The notes under the pieces: generated by a model
The model's database searches: none
Seen by the model: the letters and a program-made list of their open reading frames with translations, nothing else
What the model was told of the DNA's origin: nothing
Assembly (NCBI GenBank): GCA_946184165.1
Contig: CAMHEN010000003.1
Span: forward strand, 1 to 52,083
DNA from: an uncultured Clostridia bacterium
GTDB lineage: Bacteria; Bacillota; Clostridia; Oscillospirales; Oscillospiraceae
Reading direction: 5' to 3'
DNA length: 52,083 nt
Position numbers and translations under genes: made by a program
In this document: positions 24,321-32,617 of the stretch, piece after piece
Layout: each line of letters opens with the position of its first letter
Numbering within the stretch: position 1 is the stretch's first letter

Positions 24321-24362
24321 CGATCGCAAGCTTTGGTTTGCAATCGAGATACTCGCGCTTCA
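24321..24362 (+). repeat. Solo end-palindrome of the dispersed repeat, copy e
   Basis: CGATCGCAAGC-TTTG-GTTTGCAATCG followed by AGATACTCGCGCT. The same AGATACTCGCGCT follows the palindrome of copy f in the aro leader. It sits directly before the MBL-fold gene. Confidence 0.6.
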
Positions 24363-24375
24363 GGAGGGACAAGCC

Positions 24376-25125
24376 ATGGAGATACGCTGGCTGGGACACG
24401 CCTGCTTTACCATCACACACAGGGGCTACACGCTCGCCGTCGACCCATACAACAGCGACTATGTGACCGGGTATCCCAAGCTGCGCGGGCTGCGGGCGGA
24501 CAGGCTCCTCATCAGCCACGACAGCTACGGCCACAATTACCGCGAGGGGGTCGTGCTCTCGGGAAGGCCGGAGAACGAGTGCCCCTTCACCATCACGCCC
24601 ATGGAGGTCTGGCACGACACGGTCTGCGGCATCATGCGCGGTTCCTGCCTCATCCACCTCATCGAGGCCGACGGTATCCGCGTGGCCCACATGGGCGATA
24701 TCGGCGCCCCCCTCACCGGGGAACAGGCGGGCAGGCTCTACAACCTGGACGCCATGATGATCACCGCGGGGTCCTGCACGGCCCTCCCCTCCCAGGAGGT
24801 CTTCCGCCTGAGCGAGGAGCTTTTTCCCAAGGTGCTGATCCCCATGCACTACCGGGACGGAAACCGCGGCCCCCGGCGGCTCGAGCATGTGGAGGAGCTG
24901 ACCAAGCACTTCGCGCCCAGCATGGTCAAAAGGTACGACACGGACCGCATCACGATCACCCCGGACGCGGAGCCGCAGGTGGCCCTGCTGCGCTTTCGTG
25001 GGCTTTCGCCGGAGGAGAGCGGCACGGAGAAGAAGCCCTCCCTCCTGGCCTGCGCCGTCAGAAAGCTGCCGTTTGCAAAACAGAACACATCGGGCTTGCA
25101 ATATCGGCCGGATATGGTAGAATAA
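24376..25125 (+). CDS. Metallo-beta-lactamase-fold hydrolase, altered metal motif
   Basis: 249 residues, related to UlaG/UPF0173-type MBL proteins: WLGHACFTITHRGYTLAVDP, VAHMGDIGAPLT, PKVLIPMHYRD. The usual HxHxDH is replaced by HDSYGH, so one His and the Asp ligand are missing, while the later His and Asp positions remain. It may bind one metal or act on a different substrate. AGGAGGG precedes ATG. Single gene before a new promoter. Confidence 0.8.
   Translation: MEIRWLGHACFTITHRGYTLAVDPYNSDYVTGYPKLRGLRADRLLISHDSYGHNYREGVVLSGRPENECPFTITPMEVWHDTVCGIMRGSCLIHLIEADGIRVAHMGDIGAPLTGEQAGRLYNLDAMMITAGSCTALPSQEVFRLSEELFPKVLIPMHYRDGNRGPRRLEHVEELTKHFAPSMVKRYDTDRITITPDAEPQVALLRFRGLSPEESGTEKKPSLLACAVRKLPFAKQNTSGLQYRPDMVE
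25096..25123 (+). promoter_or_regulatory. Candidate promoter of the envelope operon
   Basis: TTGCAA, 16 bases, TAGAAT inside the end of the MBL gene, 45 bases before the start at 25169. Confidence 0.5.
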
Positions 25126-25168
25126 ATAAATCGACTGTCAGTTTTACTTTTACTAATGGAGTGTCTGC

Positions 25169-26773
25169 ATGAAAGCATTTCGAAAAATCATGGCCGCAGC
25201 CGCAGCGCTGCTGCTCTGTTTGGGGCTGTTTGCGCCCGCTTTCGCGGCGGAGGACGACGGGACCGACCCCTCCTGGGACGAGGTATCCGCGAAGGTGCTG
25301 GCCGAATATGAGATGGACGAGGCGAACATCCACGCAGGCTATCTGAATCTTGTGACCGGCGAGGAGCACTACATCAACGGCGACGAATATGCCGTCGCCG
25401 CGAGTATGTACAAGGTGCCCCTTTGTATGTATTTCACCGAGCATCTCGCCGACGGCACCATCGACTGGAGCGTGTACGAGCAGTACTTCTCCTACAAGGA
25501 GATCCAGGACGCGGTCCTGATCGATTCCAGCAACGAGCAGGCGATGTTCCTCTTCAACACCTTCCTCGACGGGTACGACAATTTCCGCGCCCTGACCGCC
25601 CCCTACATGGGCGTCGAGCCGGGGAGCGAATCGGTCGACATCACGATGTACAACTACTACACGGCGCGGGAATTCATCCACTGCCTGAAGCTGCTCTATG
25701 ACGAGCAGGATCGCTTCCCCGACATCATCCCCACGATGCAGCAGGCCATGACCGACCGCTTTTTCAAGTATAACGAGCCGCGCTTCCGCATCGCCCAGAA
25801 GCCCGGCTGGATGTCCCCGCCCGACAGCTATGTGCCCGTCCTCAACGACTGCGCCATCTGCTTTACGACGCAGCCCATCGCGCTTGTCATGTTCTCCAGC
25901 AGCTTCAACACCAGCGAGGAGTTTTTAAGCGCCTGGTGCACCGCCATGTGCGAATACACCGAGACGCTCGCCAACAAGCCCAAGCCCACGCCGACCCCCA
26001 CGCCGGTTCCGGTCGTCACGCCGGAGCCGGCCCCGACGCCGGAACCCGGGCCCGCCCGCGTAGAGCTGCCGATGTTTGCCCCCGCGGTCGCGGTGGGCTG
26101 TTTTCTGCTGGCAGGGCTCATCTTCCTGATCGTTCTGTGCCTTCGCTATCACGCCCGGTTCATCGGGCTTTTCCTCGCACTGGTGCTGAGCGCGGCGGCC
26201 ATGCTGCTGGCCGTCGGCGGCGTTTACTTCGGCACGGTCTACGCGAGGCCCAGCGGAAACCCGGCGGATACGGCCGCGCATTTTCTGAACGCCGTCTGTG
26301 CCGGTGATTACGGCGCCGCCTATCTCGATCTTCGCGATTATTCGGATCTGGGCCTCTCCGAGGCGCCCGCAAGCGCCGCCGGGCAGAAGATCTACCGGGC
26401 GCTGCATGAGAGTTTCTCCTATGCTCTCGCGGGCGAGTGCCGCACAGACAAGCTGTCCGCCGCTCAGCCCGTACGCTTCCGCTATCTGGATCTGAACCGG
26501 ATGGAGGAGGCGGTGGCCCGGCAGACACAGGAGGAGGTCAAGAATATCGTACAGCTGCGCTCCACCCACGAGGTCTATGACGAAAACAACCGCTACCGTC
26601 CCGAGATCGCGAACGAGGCCTATCTCGCCGCGCTCGACACGGTGCTGCAGAACGCCCGGGACTACTATGCCGAGGCGGCGTTTGATCTCTCCCTCGCCTA
26701 TACGGACGGGAAGTGGCAGGTCCTCACCAACTCTGCGCTGCTGCGCTCCCTCGCCGGCGGCATCGGATACTGA
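25169..26773 (+). CDS. Exported SxxK serine hydrolase (class A beta-lactamase-like)
   Basis: 534 residues. Signal peptide ending about AFAAE. The domain at about 35-270 has Ser79 and Lys82 in ASMYKVPL, SSN at 120-122 (the SDN position) and KPG at 211-213 (the KTG position). This is the penicillin-recognising fold, though no drug resistance is implied. A PTPTPTPVPVV linker follows (about 273-300), then two adjacent membrane helices (about 305-360) and an extracytoplasmic C-terminal domain of about 170 residues I do not recognise. First of three overlapping or tightly spaced genes. Confidence 0.82.
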   Translation: MKAFRKIMAAAAALLLCLGLFAPAFAAEDDGTDPSWDEVSAKVLAEYEMDEANIHAGYLNLVTGEEHYINGDEYAVAASMYKVPLCMYFTEHLADGTIDWSVYEQYFSYKEIQDAVLIDSSNEQAMFLFNTFLDGYDNFRALTAPYMGVEPGSESVDITMYNYYTAREFIHCLKLLYDEQDRFPDIIPTMQQAMTDRFFKYNEPRFRIAQKPGWMSPPDSYVPVLNDCAICFTTQPIALVMFSSSFNTSEEFLSAWCTAMCEYTETLANKPKPTPTPTPVPVVTPEPAPTPEPGPARVELPMFAPAVAVGCFLLAGLIFLIVLCLRYHARFIGLFLALVLSAAAMLLAVGGVYFGTVYARPSGNPADTAAHFLNAVCAGDYGAAYLDLRDYSDLGLSEAPASAAGQKIYRALHESFSYALAGECRTDKLSAAQPVRFRYLDLNRMEEAVARQTQEEVKNIVQLRSTHEVYDENNRYRPEIANEAYLAALDTVLQNARDYYAEAAFDLSLAYTDGKWQVLTNSALLRSLAGGIGY

Positions 26774-26787
26774 GAGGGAGGCGGAAT

Positions 26788-28377
26788 ATGAGCAAAGACA
26801 TGTTCGATTACAGCGATCTTGACGCGATCCTCGCGGAGTTTCGCGGCGATACGGCAGCCTCTTCCGGGGAGCCTTCCCCTTCTCCCGCGGTCCGGGAGCC
26901 GGCGGAGGAGATCCCCGTCCCCGCAGCGCGGGAGATCCCGCCCGCGGAGGAGCCTGTCCCGCCGGAGGAGCCGGAAGCCCCGGCGCCCGCGCAGGACGCC
27001 AGCGAGGCCACGGTCCTCTTTGACTTTTCATCGCTCGATTCCCGTTTCGCCCAGAGCAGCCGTGAGGCCGAAGAGCCGGAGGAAGGAGAGGATCTTCCCG
27101 CGGCAGAGCCCGCCCATGAAAAGAAGCGCCTCTTCGGGAAAAAACCCAGGGCCGAAAAAGCCCCGAAACCCGAGAAAGCGCCCAAGACCCCCAGACCCGG
27201 GAAAGAGCCCAAGCCCCAAAAGCCTCCGCGCGTATACAGAAAGCGCCGCATCCCCTGGGCGCTGCGGGCGCTCCTGTCCCTGCTGTTCATCGCGCTGACG
27301 CTTGTGATCCTCGCCTGGGTGCTGCTGTATCTCCATCCGGCCTCCGGCAGTCTCGCCTTCTCGGGAACCGACACGAAACTGCGCCTTTCGGACAAGCTGG
27401 ACGTCTATGTGAACAACGCGGCCTCGGACGCCCTGGGTGAGCTTGCCTACATCCGCAAGATCTACACCCTGCAGGAGAGTCTCACCGTCGCCCCCCGGCC
27501 CGATCCCGGCGGCTTCGGCACCACCTACGACCCCGCCGATATCGAGGCGCTCATCAACCGCGCCTCCATTCTGCTGGACGGGCAGAGGATGATCTTTGAC
27601 CCCAGCGCGGATTTCGTCCCGGACGAGCCGATCCGTTACTACTTTGACGACACGATCCTCGTGATCGCCTGGAAGGAATATATCGAGCAGCGCTGCTGCA
27701 CCTTTGCCGAGGTCAAGGTCGCCCACGGCTCGCAGCTCCGGCGCAAGCTCGCGGAGGACAGCTACAGCTCCAGCGTCCAGCTCTACGCCTCCGACATGGC
27801 CAACGCCTCCAACGCGGTGGTCGCCATGAACGGCGACTTCTACGCCTTCCGCGATCTCGGCATCACGGCCTACCAGCGCAAGCTCTACCGCAACAACCCC
27901 GCCCAGGTGGATTCCTGTTTCTTCACAGCCTCCGGCGACATGCTCTTCTCCCGCGCGGGCGAGCTGATGGGCGAGGGCGAGGTTGAGCGCTTCATGGAGG
28001 ATAACGACGTGGTCTTCGCCGTGGCCTTCGGCCCGATCCTCGTGGACAACGGCGAGCTCCAGTACTGCGCCTCCTACCCCATCGGCGAGATCAACACCGA
28101 ATACTCCCGCTCCTGCATCGCCATGACGGACGAGCTGCACTACCTGCTTATGACCATCAACCACACGCCCGACGCAAGACCCCGCGCCACCATCAACGAG
28201 CTTGCGCGTATCATCTACTCCAAGAACGTCCGGAAGGCCTACACCCTGGACGGCGGCCAGACCGCGGAGATCATCATGATGGGCGGGCCCATCAACCACG
28301 TGGATTTCGGCTATGAACGCGCGGTCAGCGATATCATCTACTTTGCCACAGCGGTTCCGGAGGAGGTGCGCTCATGA
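26788..28377 (+). CDS. Membrane protein with phosphodiester-glycosidase (NAGPA-like) domain
   Basis: 529 residues. The N-terminal 165 residues are disordered, rich in Pro, Glu and Lys (KAPKPEKAPKTPRPGKEPKP) and cytoplasmic. One membrane helix follows (about 170-195), then an external domain ending in the phosphodiester glycosidase fold: VVAMNGDFYAF, FAVAFGPILVDNGEL, and ARIIYSKNVRKAYTLDGGQT. Family members uncover N-acetylglucosamine phosphodiesters or act on envelope polymers; the substrate here is unknown. GAGGGAGG precedes ATG 26788. Its end overlaps the next start as ATGA. Confidence 0.82.
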   Translation: MSKDMFDYSDLDAILAEFRGDTAASSGEPSPSPAVREPAEEIPVPAAREIPPAEEPVPPEEPEAPAPAQDASEATVLFDFSSLDSRFAQSSREAEEPEEGEDLPAAEPAHEKKRLFGKKPRAEKAPKPEKAPKTPRPGKEPKPQKPPRVYRKRRIPWALRALLSLLFIALTLVILAWVLLYLHPASGSLAFSGTDTKLRLSDKLDVYVNNAASDALGELAYIRKIYTLQESLTVAPRPDPGGFGTTYDPADIEALINRASILLDGQRMIFDPSADFVPDEPIRYYFDDTILVIAWKEYIEQRCCTFAEVKVAHGSQLRRKLAEDSYSSSVQLYASDMANASNAVVAMNGDFYAFRDLGITAYQRKLYRNNPAQVDSCFFTASGDMLFSRAGELMGEGEVERFMEDNDVVFAVAFGPILVDNGELQYCASYPIGEINTEYSRSCIAMTDELHYLLMTINHTPDARPRATINELARIIYSKNVRKAYTLDGGQTAEIIMMGGPINHVDFGYERAVSDIIYFATAVPEEVRS

Positions 28378-29372
28378 TCAATCCCATCGCCGTCTACAGC
28401 GGCAGCACGGTTCTGTACTGGAGCGCGATTATCATCGGCGCGGGCTTTCTGGCCGCACTGTTTATGAGTCTTTCCGTGCAGGCTACCGGCAAGGGCCGCC
28501 TTGTGGCCATGCTGCTTTTCTTCCCGCTGGCCCTGCTGTTTTCGATCCCGCTCTGCAGGCTGCTGCACTGGTACTGTCATCAGGAGCAGTACGGCGGTCT
28601 CGTCAAAGCCGTGACCGATTATACCGCCGGCAGCTATGTGCTCTCGGCCGCCATCCCCGGCGTCTGGATCGCCGCCTGGATCGCCGCGAAGCTGGACGAC
28701 GGGAACACCGCAAAGCTCCTGGACGCGGCGGCGCCGGGCCTCGCCCTCGCCATCGCCTTCGTGCGGCTGAGCTCTCTCTTCAACAACGCCTGCCGCAGCA
28801 AGATCCCCGTGACGAGCACCGTCCTGCAGCACCTGCCCTTCGCCGCCGGGATCACCAATTCCGCCGGTGCGGTGGAATATCGCTTTGCCACCTTCTTCGC
28901 CCACTTCTTCATCCTGCTGCTCCTTTGCGCGTGCATGCTCAAGTTTTATTTCAAGCGCCGCGCCGTCCCGATGAAAGCCGGACGTCCGGAGGGCAGCACC
29001 ATTATGATCTTCCTGCTGTATTACTCAGCCTCCGAGTTCGTGATGGACTCCACCCGCTACGATTCGAGCTTCCTGCCCATCAACGGCTTTGTCAGCATCG
29101 TGCAGATCATCGCGGCCGTGTGCATCCTCGTGCTGCTCATCTACTACAGCGTCCTCTCGGTACGCGCGAACGGGCGCCGCTTCTGGCACTGGCTGCTGTG
29201 GGCATTGTGGCTCGTGATGCTCGCCGGCATCGGCATGACGGAGTATCTCGTCCAGCGCCACGGCGACTGGTATATGAGCTGCTACGGCGGCATGGCCTTC
29301 TGCTGCCTCGGCCTCGCGATCATCGTACACCGCATGTATCTGAGCTGCTGCGGTGAGAGAGAAGCGGAATAA
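28374..29372 (+). CDS. Lgt-like polytopic membrane protein
   Basis: 332 residues with about seven membrane helices. The segment LDAAAPGLALAIAFVRLSSL aligns by eye with the Lgt signature around the essential Arg (prolipoprotein diacylglyceryl transferase), and LYYSASEFVMDSTRYD matches the C-terminal Lgt region. The GRxGNFxN core is changed to VRLSSLFN, so activity may differ. As third gene of the envelope operon it may modify or anchor a lipid-linked partner. Lgt itself should be encoded elsewhere, since several lipoproteins are present. Confidence 0.68.
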   Translation: MINPIAVYSGSTVLYWSAIIIGAGFLAALFMSLSVQATGKGRLVAMLLFFPLALLFSIPLCRLLHWYCHQEQYGGLVKAVTDYTAGSYVLSAAIPGVWIAAWIAAKLDDGNTAKLLDAAAPGLALAIAFVRLSSLFNNACRSKIPVTSTVLQHLPFAAGITNSAGAVEYRFATFFAHFFILLLLCACMLKFYFKRRAVPMKAGRPEGSTIMIFLLYYSASEFVMDSTRYDSSFLPINGFVSIVQIIAAVCILVLLIYYSVLSVRANGRRFWHWLLWALWLVMLAGIGMTEYLVQRHGDWYMSCYGGMAFCCLGLAIIVHRMYLSCCGEREAE

Positions 29373-29404
29373 AATACGGGCTATGAAAAAGGCCAATTGA
29401 CATC

Positions 29405-29554
29405 GCAGGGGCCGACGCCCTCGGCGGCCCGTATGAGACAGTATGGAATTGTGCAGAAATCCCCGGCGAAAACGTGCATTTGTCACGTATTCGCCGGGGA
29501 TATGTGCATTTATTGAAATTCCGCTGCCGGGCCGCCGAGGGCGTCGGCCCCTGC
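29405..29554. repeat. Paired REP-like element 1 with nested hairpin
   Basis: Two 27-base arms (29405-29431 and 29528-29554) are perfect inverted copies beginning GCAGGGGCCGACGCCC, and each is itself partly self-complementary. Between them a second hairpin (29459-29501) has a 12-bp perfect stem ATCCCCGGCGAA and an inner 5-bp stem. The element lies between convergent genes and accounts for the 29373-29609 gap. Confidence 0.85.
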
Positions 29555-29609
29555 ACGGAACAGGCGGTGCGCAAAAAGGATTCGTTTTGCAGCCTTTTCT
29601 GCCGTTCCC

Positions 29610-31304
29610 TTATTTCTTATTTCCGAAAAGGCCGCGGATGATGGCGGTGGAGCCGGAGCGCATGGCGGAGGTCAGGGCATTCCGCGCGGCGCGCTTTGCG
29701 ATGGTCTGGGCGCTCGTGGTCTTGCCGCCGGTGGCAGCGTTGATGAGGTTTGTGGAGAGGGCGCCCACCACGGTAGAGGCGGCCGTCGTCGCAGCCTGCT
29801 GGGCGATCTTCTTTTTCTTCGCGGCCTCGGCAGCGGCGGCCTTCTCCGCGGCGAGAGCCTCCTTTTCGGCGGCCTTGAGGGCGGCGGCCTCCTCCTTGAG
29901 GCGCTGCTTCTCAGCGGCGGCGGCCTCTCTCAGGCGCTGCTTCTCGGCCTCGGCCTCGGCTTTCTTGCGGGCGGCCTCCTCGGCGGCGGCAGCCGCGGCC
30001 TCGGCGCGCTGCTTTTCAAGCTCGGCATTGGCGCGGGTGAGGACCTCAAAGGCAGACTCGCGGTCGACGCCTTCGCGGTACTTCTGATCCAGCACATCGC
30101 CGTAGATGCGGAGTCTGACCTCCTCGGTCCCGGCGGCGCCCATCAGACTCTGGGGCGGGAGGATGCTCGCCCGCTCGACGATGCTGGGGATGCCCTCCTC
30201 ATCCAGGAAGCTCACGAGCGCCTCGCCCACGCCGAGCTCCATGATGGCGTCCTCGGTCTTGAAGGCGGGGTTCACGCGGAAGGCCTTGGCAGCGGCGCGG
30301 ACAGCCTTCTGCTCGTCCGGGGTATAGGCGCGCAGGGCATGCTGGACCCGGTTGGAGAGCTGGGCCAGCACGTCTCCCGGGATATCGCTCGGGCTCTGGC
30401 TAATGAAGTAGACACCCACAGCCTTGGAGCGGATGAGCTTGACGACCTGTACGATCTTCTGCAGCAGAGCCTTGGGCATGCCGTTGAAGAGCAGATGCGC
30501 CTCGTCAAAGAAGAAGATCATCTTGGGCTTGTCGAGATCGCCCACCTCGGGAAGCTGCTCGAAGAGCTCGGTCAGCATCCAGAGCAGGAAGGTCGCATAG
30601 ACGGTGGGAGACTGAATGAGCTTCTGGCTGGAGAGAATATTGATATAACCGCGGCCGTTCTCGTCGGTGGCCATCCAGTCGGAGATGTCCAGCTCCGGTT
30701 CGCCGAAGAAGAGCTCTCCCCCCTCCTGCTCGAAGGCGAGCAGAGCGCGCTGGATAGCGCCGATGCTGGCGGCGGAGACGTTGCCGTACTCCACGGTGAA
30801 CTCCGCCCGGTTCTCACCCACGAACTGCAGCATGGCGCGCAGATCCTTGAGGTCGAGCAGCAGGAGACCGTTGTCGTCCGCGACCTTGAAGACGATGTTC
30901 AAAACGCCGGTCTGGATCTCGGTGAGACCCAGGAGCCTTGCCAGCAGCACCGGGCCCATCGAGCTGACCGTGACGCGCACGGGGTGGCCAAGCTCGCCGA
31001 AGATATCCCAGAAACGGGTGGGATAGCCCTTGTAGGAGAAGTTCTCGATGCCGAAGCGCTCAATGCGCGCCTGCATGTCGGCGCTGTCCCTGCCGGGCTT
31101 GCACATGCCGGTAAGGTCGCCCTTGATGTCTGCGAGGAAAACGGGCACGCCCATATCCGAGAAAGACTCCGCCATGACCTTCATGGTGACGGTTTTGCCG
31201 GTACCGGTGGCGCCCGCGATCAGGCCGTGGCGATTCGCCATGTTCGGCAGCAGGAAAAGGCGCTTTTCGGACTTTGCCATCCAGATTTTATTGTCTGTAA
31301 ACAT
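29610..31304 (-). CDS. HerA-like ATPase, DUF853 family
   Basis: 564 residues. Walker [13 protein letters not shown] near residue 31, Walker [13 protein letters not shown], sensor region [18 protein letters not shown], and an arginine-finger-like [12 protein letters not shown]. Residues from about 425 form a long Ala/Glu/Lys coiled coil ([15 protein letters not shown]), and the end is an Ala/Thr-rich segment with GGKTTSAQT. The family (E. coli YjgR) are hexameric FtsK/HerA-type ATPases of unclear role. Own promoter; ends at REP element 1. Confidence 0.9.
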   Translation of the reverse strand: MFTDNKIWMAKSEKRLFLLPNMANRHGLIAGATGTGKTVTMKVMAESFSDMGVPVFLADIKGDLTGMCKPGRDSADMQARIERFGIENFSYKGYPTRFWDIFGELGHPVRVTVSSMGPVLLARLLGLTEIQTGVLNIVFKVADDNGLLLLDLKDLRAMLQFVGENRAEFTVEYGNVSAASIGAIQRALLAFEQEGGELFFGEPELDISDWMATDENGRGYINILSSQKLIQSPTVYATFLLWMLTELFEQLPEVGDLDKPKMIFFFDEAHLLFNGMPKALLQKIVQVVKLIRSKAVGVYFISQSPSDIPGDVLAQLSNRVQHALRAYTPDEQKAVRAAAKAFRVNPAFKTEDAIMELGVGEALVSFLDEEGIPSIVERASILPPQSLMGAAGTEEVRLRIYGDVLDQKYREGVDRESAFEVLTRANAELEKQRAEAAAAAAEEAARKKAEAEAEKQRLREAAAAEKQRLKEEAAALKAAEKEALAAEKAAAAEAAKKKKIAQQAATTAASTVVGALSTNLINAATGGKTTSAQTIAKRAARNALTSAMRSGSTAIIRGLFGNKK

Positions 31305-31340
31305 GTGTCTGTCCCCCTGTTTTTAATATCATGTACAGAT

Positions 31341-31369
31341 ATTGTAGCACAGCAAGCACAAAGGCACAA
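31341..31369 (-). promoter_or_regulatory. Promoter of the DUF853 gene
   Basis: On the minus strand TTGTGC, 17 bases, TACAAT, 36 bases before the start codon. Confidence 0.6.
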
Positions 31370-31440
31370 GTTCAATGTCGCAATTCTTTTTATTTTTCCG
31401 CAGCCGAGGGGAAAATCTTTGCGTGTTTTGCTTTGCCCTG

Positions 31441-31492
31441 TTGTCTTCGGGGCGCTTTTATGATATTCTGATACAAATGAAAGATTTGTATC
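31441..31492 (+). promoter_or_regulatory. Promoter of cdsA with downstream palindrome
   Basis: TTGTCT, 17 bases, TATTCT (31464-31469). Immediately after is the perfect inverted repeat GATACAAAT-GAAAG-ATTTGTATC (31470-31492), covering the expected start site. It could be an operator or a 5' hairpin protecting the message. Confidence 0.7.
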
Positions 31493-31522
31493 ATTTTCCG
31501 GCGCAGAAAGAGAGGATGCCGC

Positions 31523-32317
31523 TTGAAGGACCGTGTCAAATCCGCCGCTGTTCTGATCTTGATCACAGCGGCGTGCATGCCCTTTGCCCCCGCACGAATC
31601 CTGTATTTCGGTGGGGCGGGCGCCCTGTGCGCCTATGAATACAGCAAGAATGTGGAGAAGCTCAACGCCCGCTGCACGCTCTGGGTCATGTTTGTGTATC
31701 TCGCGGCCCACGCGGTGCTGACGTTTTTTGACGCGGGCCTCTTTGCCTATTCGGTCTGCTTTGTGTTTTGCCTGTACCTCGCGCTCTTCTCCGGCGTCCT
31801 GCACCGGCAGGTCTCCGGCATCGGCGCCCTGTACACCCTCGCCGGGCTCACCTACCCCTGCGTGCTGTTCGGTATTGTCATGACCATCTCCGTCAGCCGT
31901 ATCTGGTGGCAGACGCTTCTGACGGCGGTCTTCGCGACCATCGGCTGCGACACCGCCGCGCTCTTCGGCGGGATGCGCTTCGGCAGACACAAGCTGGCCC
32001 CCGCCGTCAGCCCCAAAAAGACCGTGGAGGGGGCCGTGTGCGGCGCCCTGTCCTCGCTGCTGACGGGGGCGCTCGCCTGGTTCATTATCACCCGTGCCGG
32101 CGATCCCATCCCCCTGCCGCTTTGCCTTGCCACGGCCTTTGTCGGCTCCTGCATGGGCCAGATCGGCGACCTTGCGGAGTCCCTGCTCAAGCGCATGATC
32201 GGCGTGAAGGACTTCTCCAACCTCATCCCCGGCCACGGCGGCATGTTCGACCGGGCCGACAGCCTGCTCTTCTCCATCCCCACGGTCTACTTCTGTTTTC
32301 TCATCGCGGGGATCTGA
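31523..32317 (+). CDS. cdsA: Phosphatidate cytidylyltransferase
   Basis: 264 residues, about eight membrane helices. The C-terminal signature is intact: SPKKTVEGAVCGALSS, then GQIGDLAESLLKRMIGVKDF and PGHGGMFDRADSLLFSIP with the catalytic Asp. It makes CDP-diacylglycerol from phosphatidate and CTP. The start is TTG 31523; no in-frame ATG fits the conserved N-terminus, and GAGAGGA lies upstream. It is monocistronic, apart from rseP or dxr, which often follow it in other bacteria. Confidence 0.92.
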   Translation: MKDRVKSAAVLILITAACMPFAPARILYFGGAGALCAYEYSKNVEKLNARCTLWVMFVYLAAHAVLTFFDAGLFAYSVCFVFCLYLALFSGVLHRQVSGIGALYTLAGLTYPCVLFGIVMTISVSRIWWQTLLTAVFATIGCDTAALFGGMRFGRHKLAPAVSPKKTVEGAVCGALSSLLTGALAWFIITRAGDPIPLPLCLATAFVGSCMGQIGDLAESLLKRMIGVKDFSNLIPGHGGMFDRADSLLFSIPTVYFCFLIAGI

Positions 32318-32344
32318 CACTGTGAAAAGCATCTCTTCGGAACC

Positions 32345-32487
32345 GTAGGGGCGGATATCATCCGCCCGCGCGGCAAGAAAGAAACCGCGATAAAAAAGCC
32401 GGGCGAATTCGTATCCTATCACGAATTCGCCCAAATTCTACTGCAAATGATTTCGTTCTTTGCCGGGCGGCTGATAGCCGCCCCTAC
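32345..32487. repeat. Paired REP-like element 2 with nested hairpin
   Basis: Arms of 24 bases (32345-32368 and 32464-32487) are inverted copies. They differ at two positions that compensate within each arm: GGCGGAT-ATC-ATCCGCC versus GGCGGCT-GAT-AGCCGCC. Between them lies a 12-bp perfect hairpin GGGCGAATTCGT / ACGAATTCGCCC (32401-32432). Layout matches element 1, though the inner sequence is unrelated. Confidence 0.85.
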
Positions 32488-32516
32488 AGGATGTGAACAG
32501 CCTCCTGTATAACGTC

Positions 32517-32597
32517 GTAGGGGCCGATGCCCTCATCGGCCCGCCGTTTTCCGTTCTTTACGTGGTTCGGCGGGTCGATCCGGGGATCGGCCCCTGC
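32517..32597. repeat. Paired REP-like element 3
   Basis: Left arm GTAGGGGCCGATG...CATCGGCCCG (32517-32543) and right arm CGGGTCGATCC...GGATCGGCCCCTGC (32571-32597) point inward, 27 bases apart, with no inner hairpin. Elements 2 and 3 fill the 300-base gap between cdsA and the gene at 32618; nothing else is visible there. Confidence 0.8.
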
Positions 32598-32617
32598 GTT
32601 TTTTGCATGAATACTTT

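Noticed and set aside
25169-26773. Beta-lactam resistance gene
   Set aside because: Only the penicillin-recognising fold is supported; motifs are off-consensus and the membrane-linked C-terminal domain points to an envelope role.
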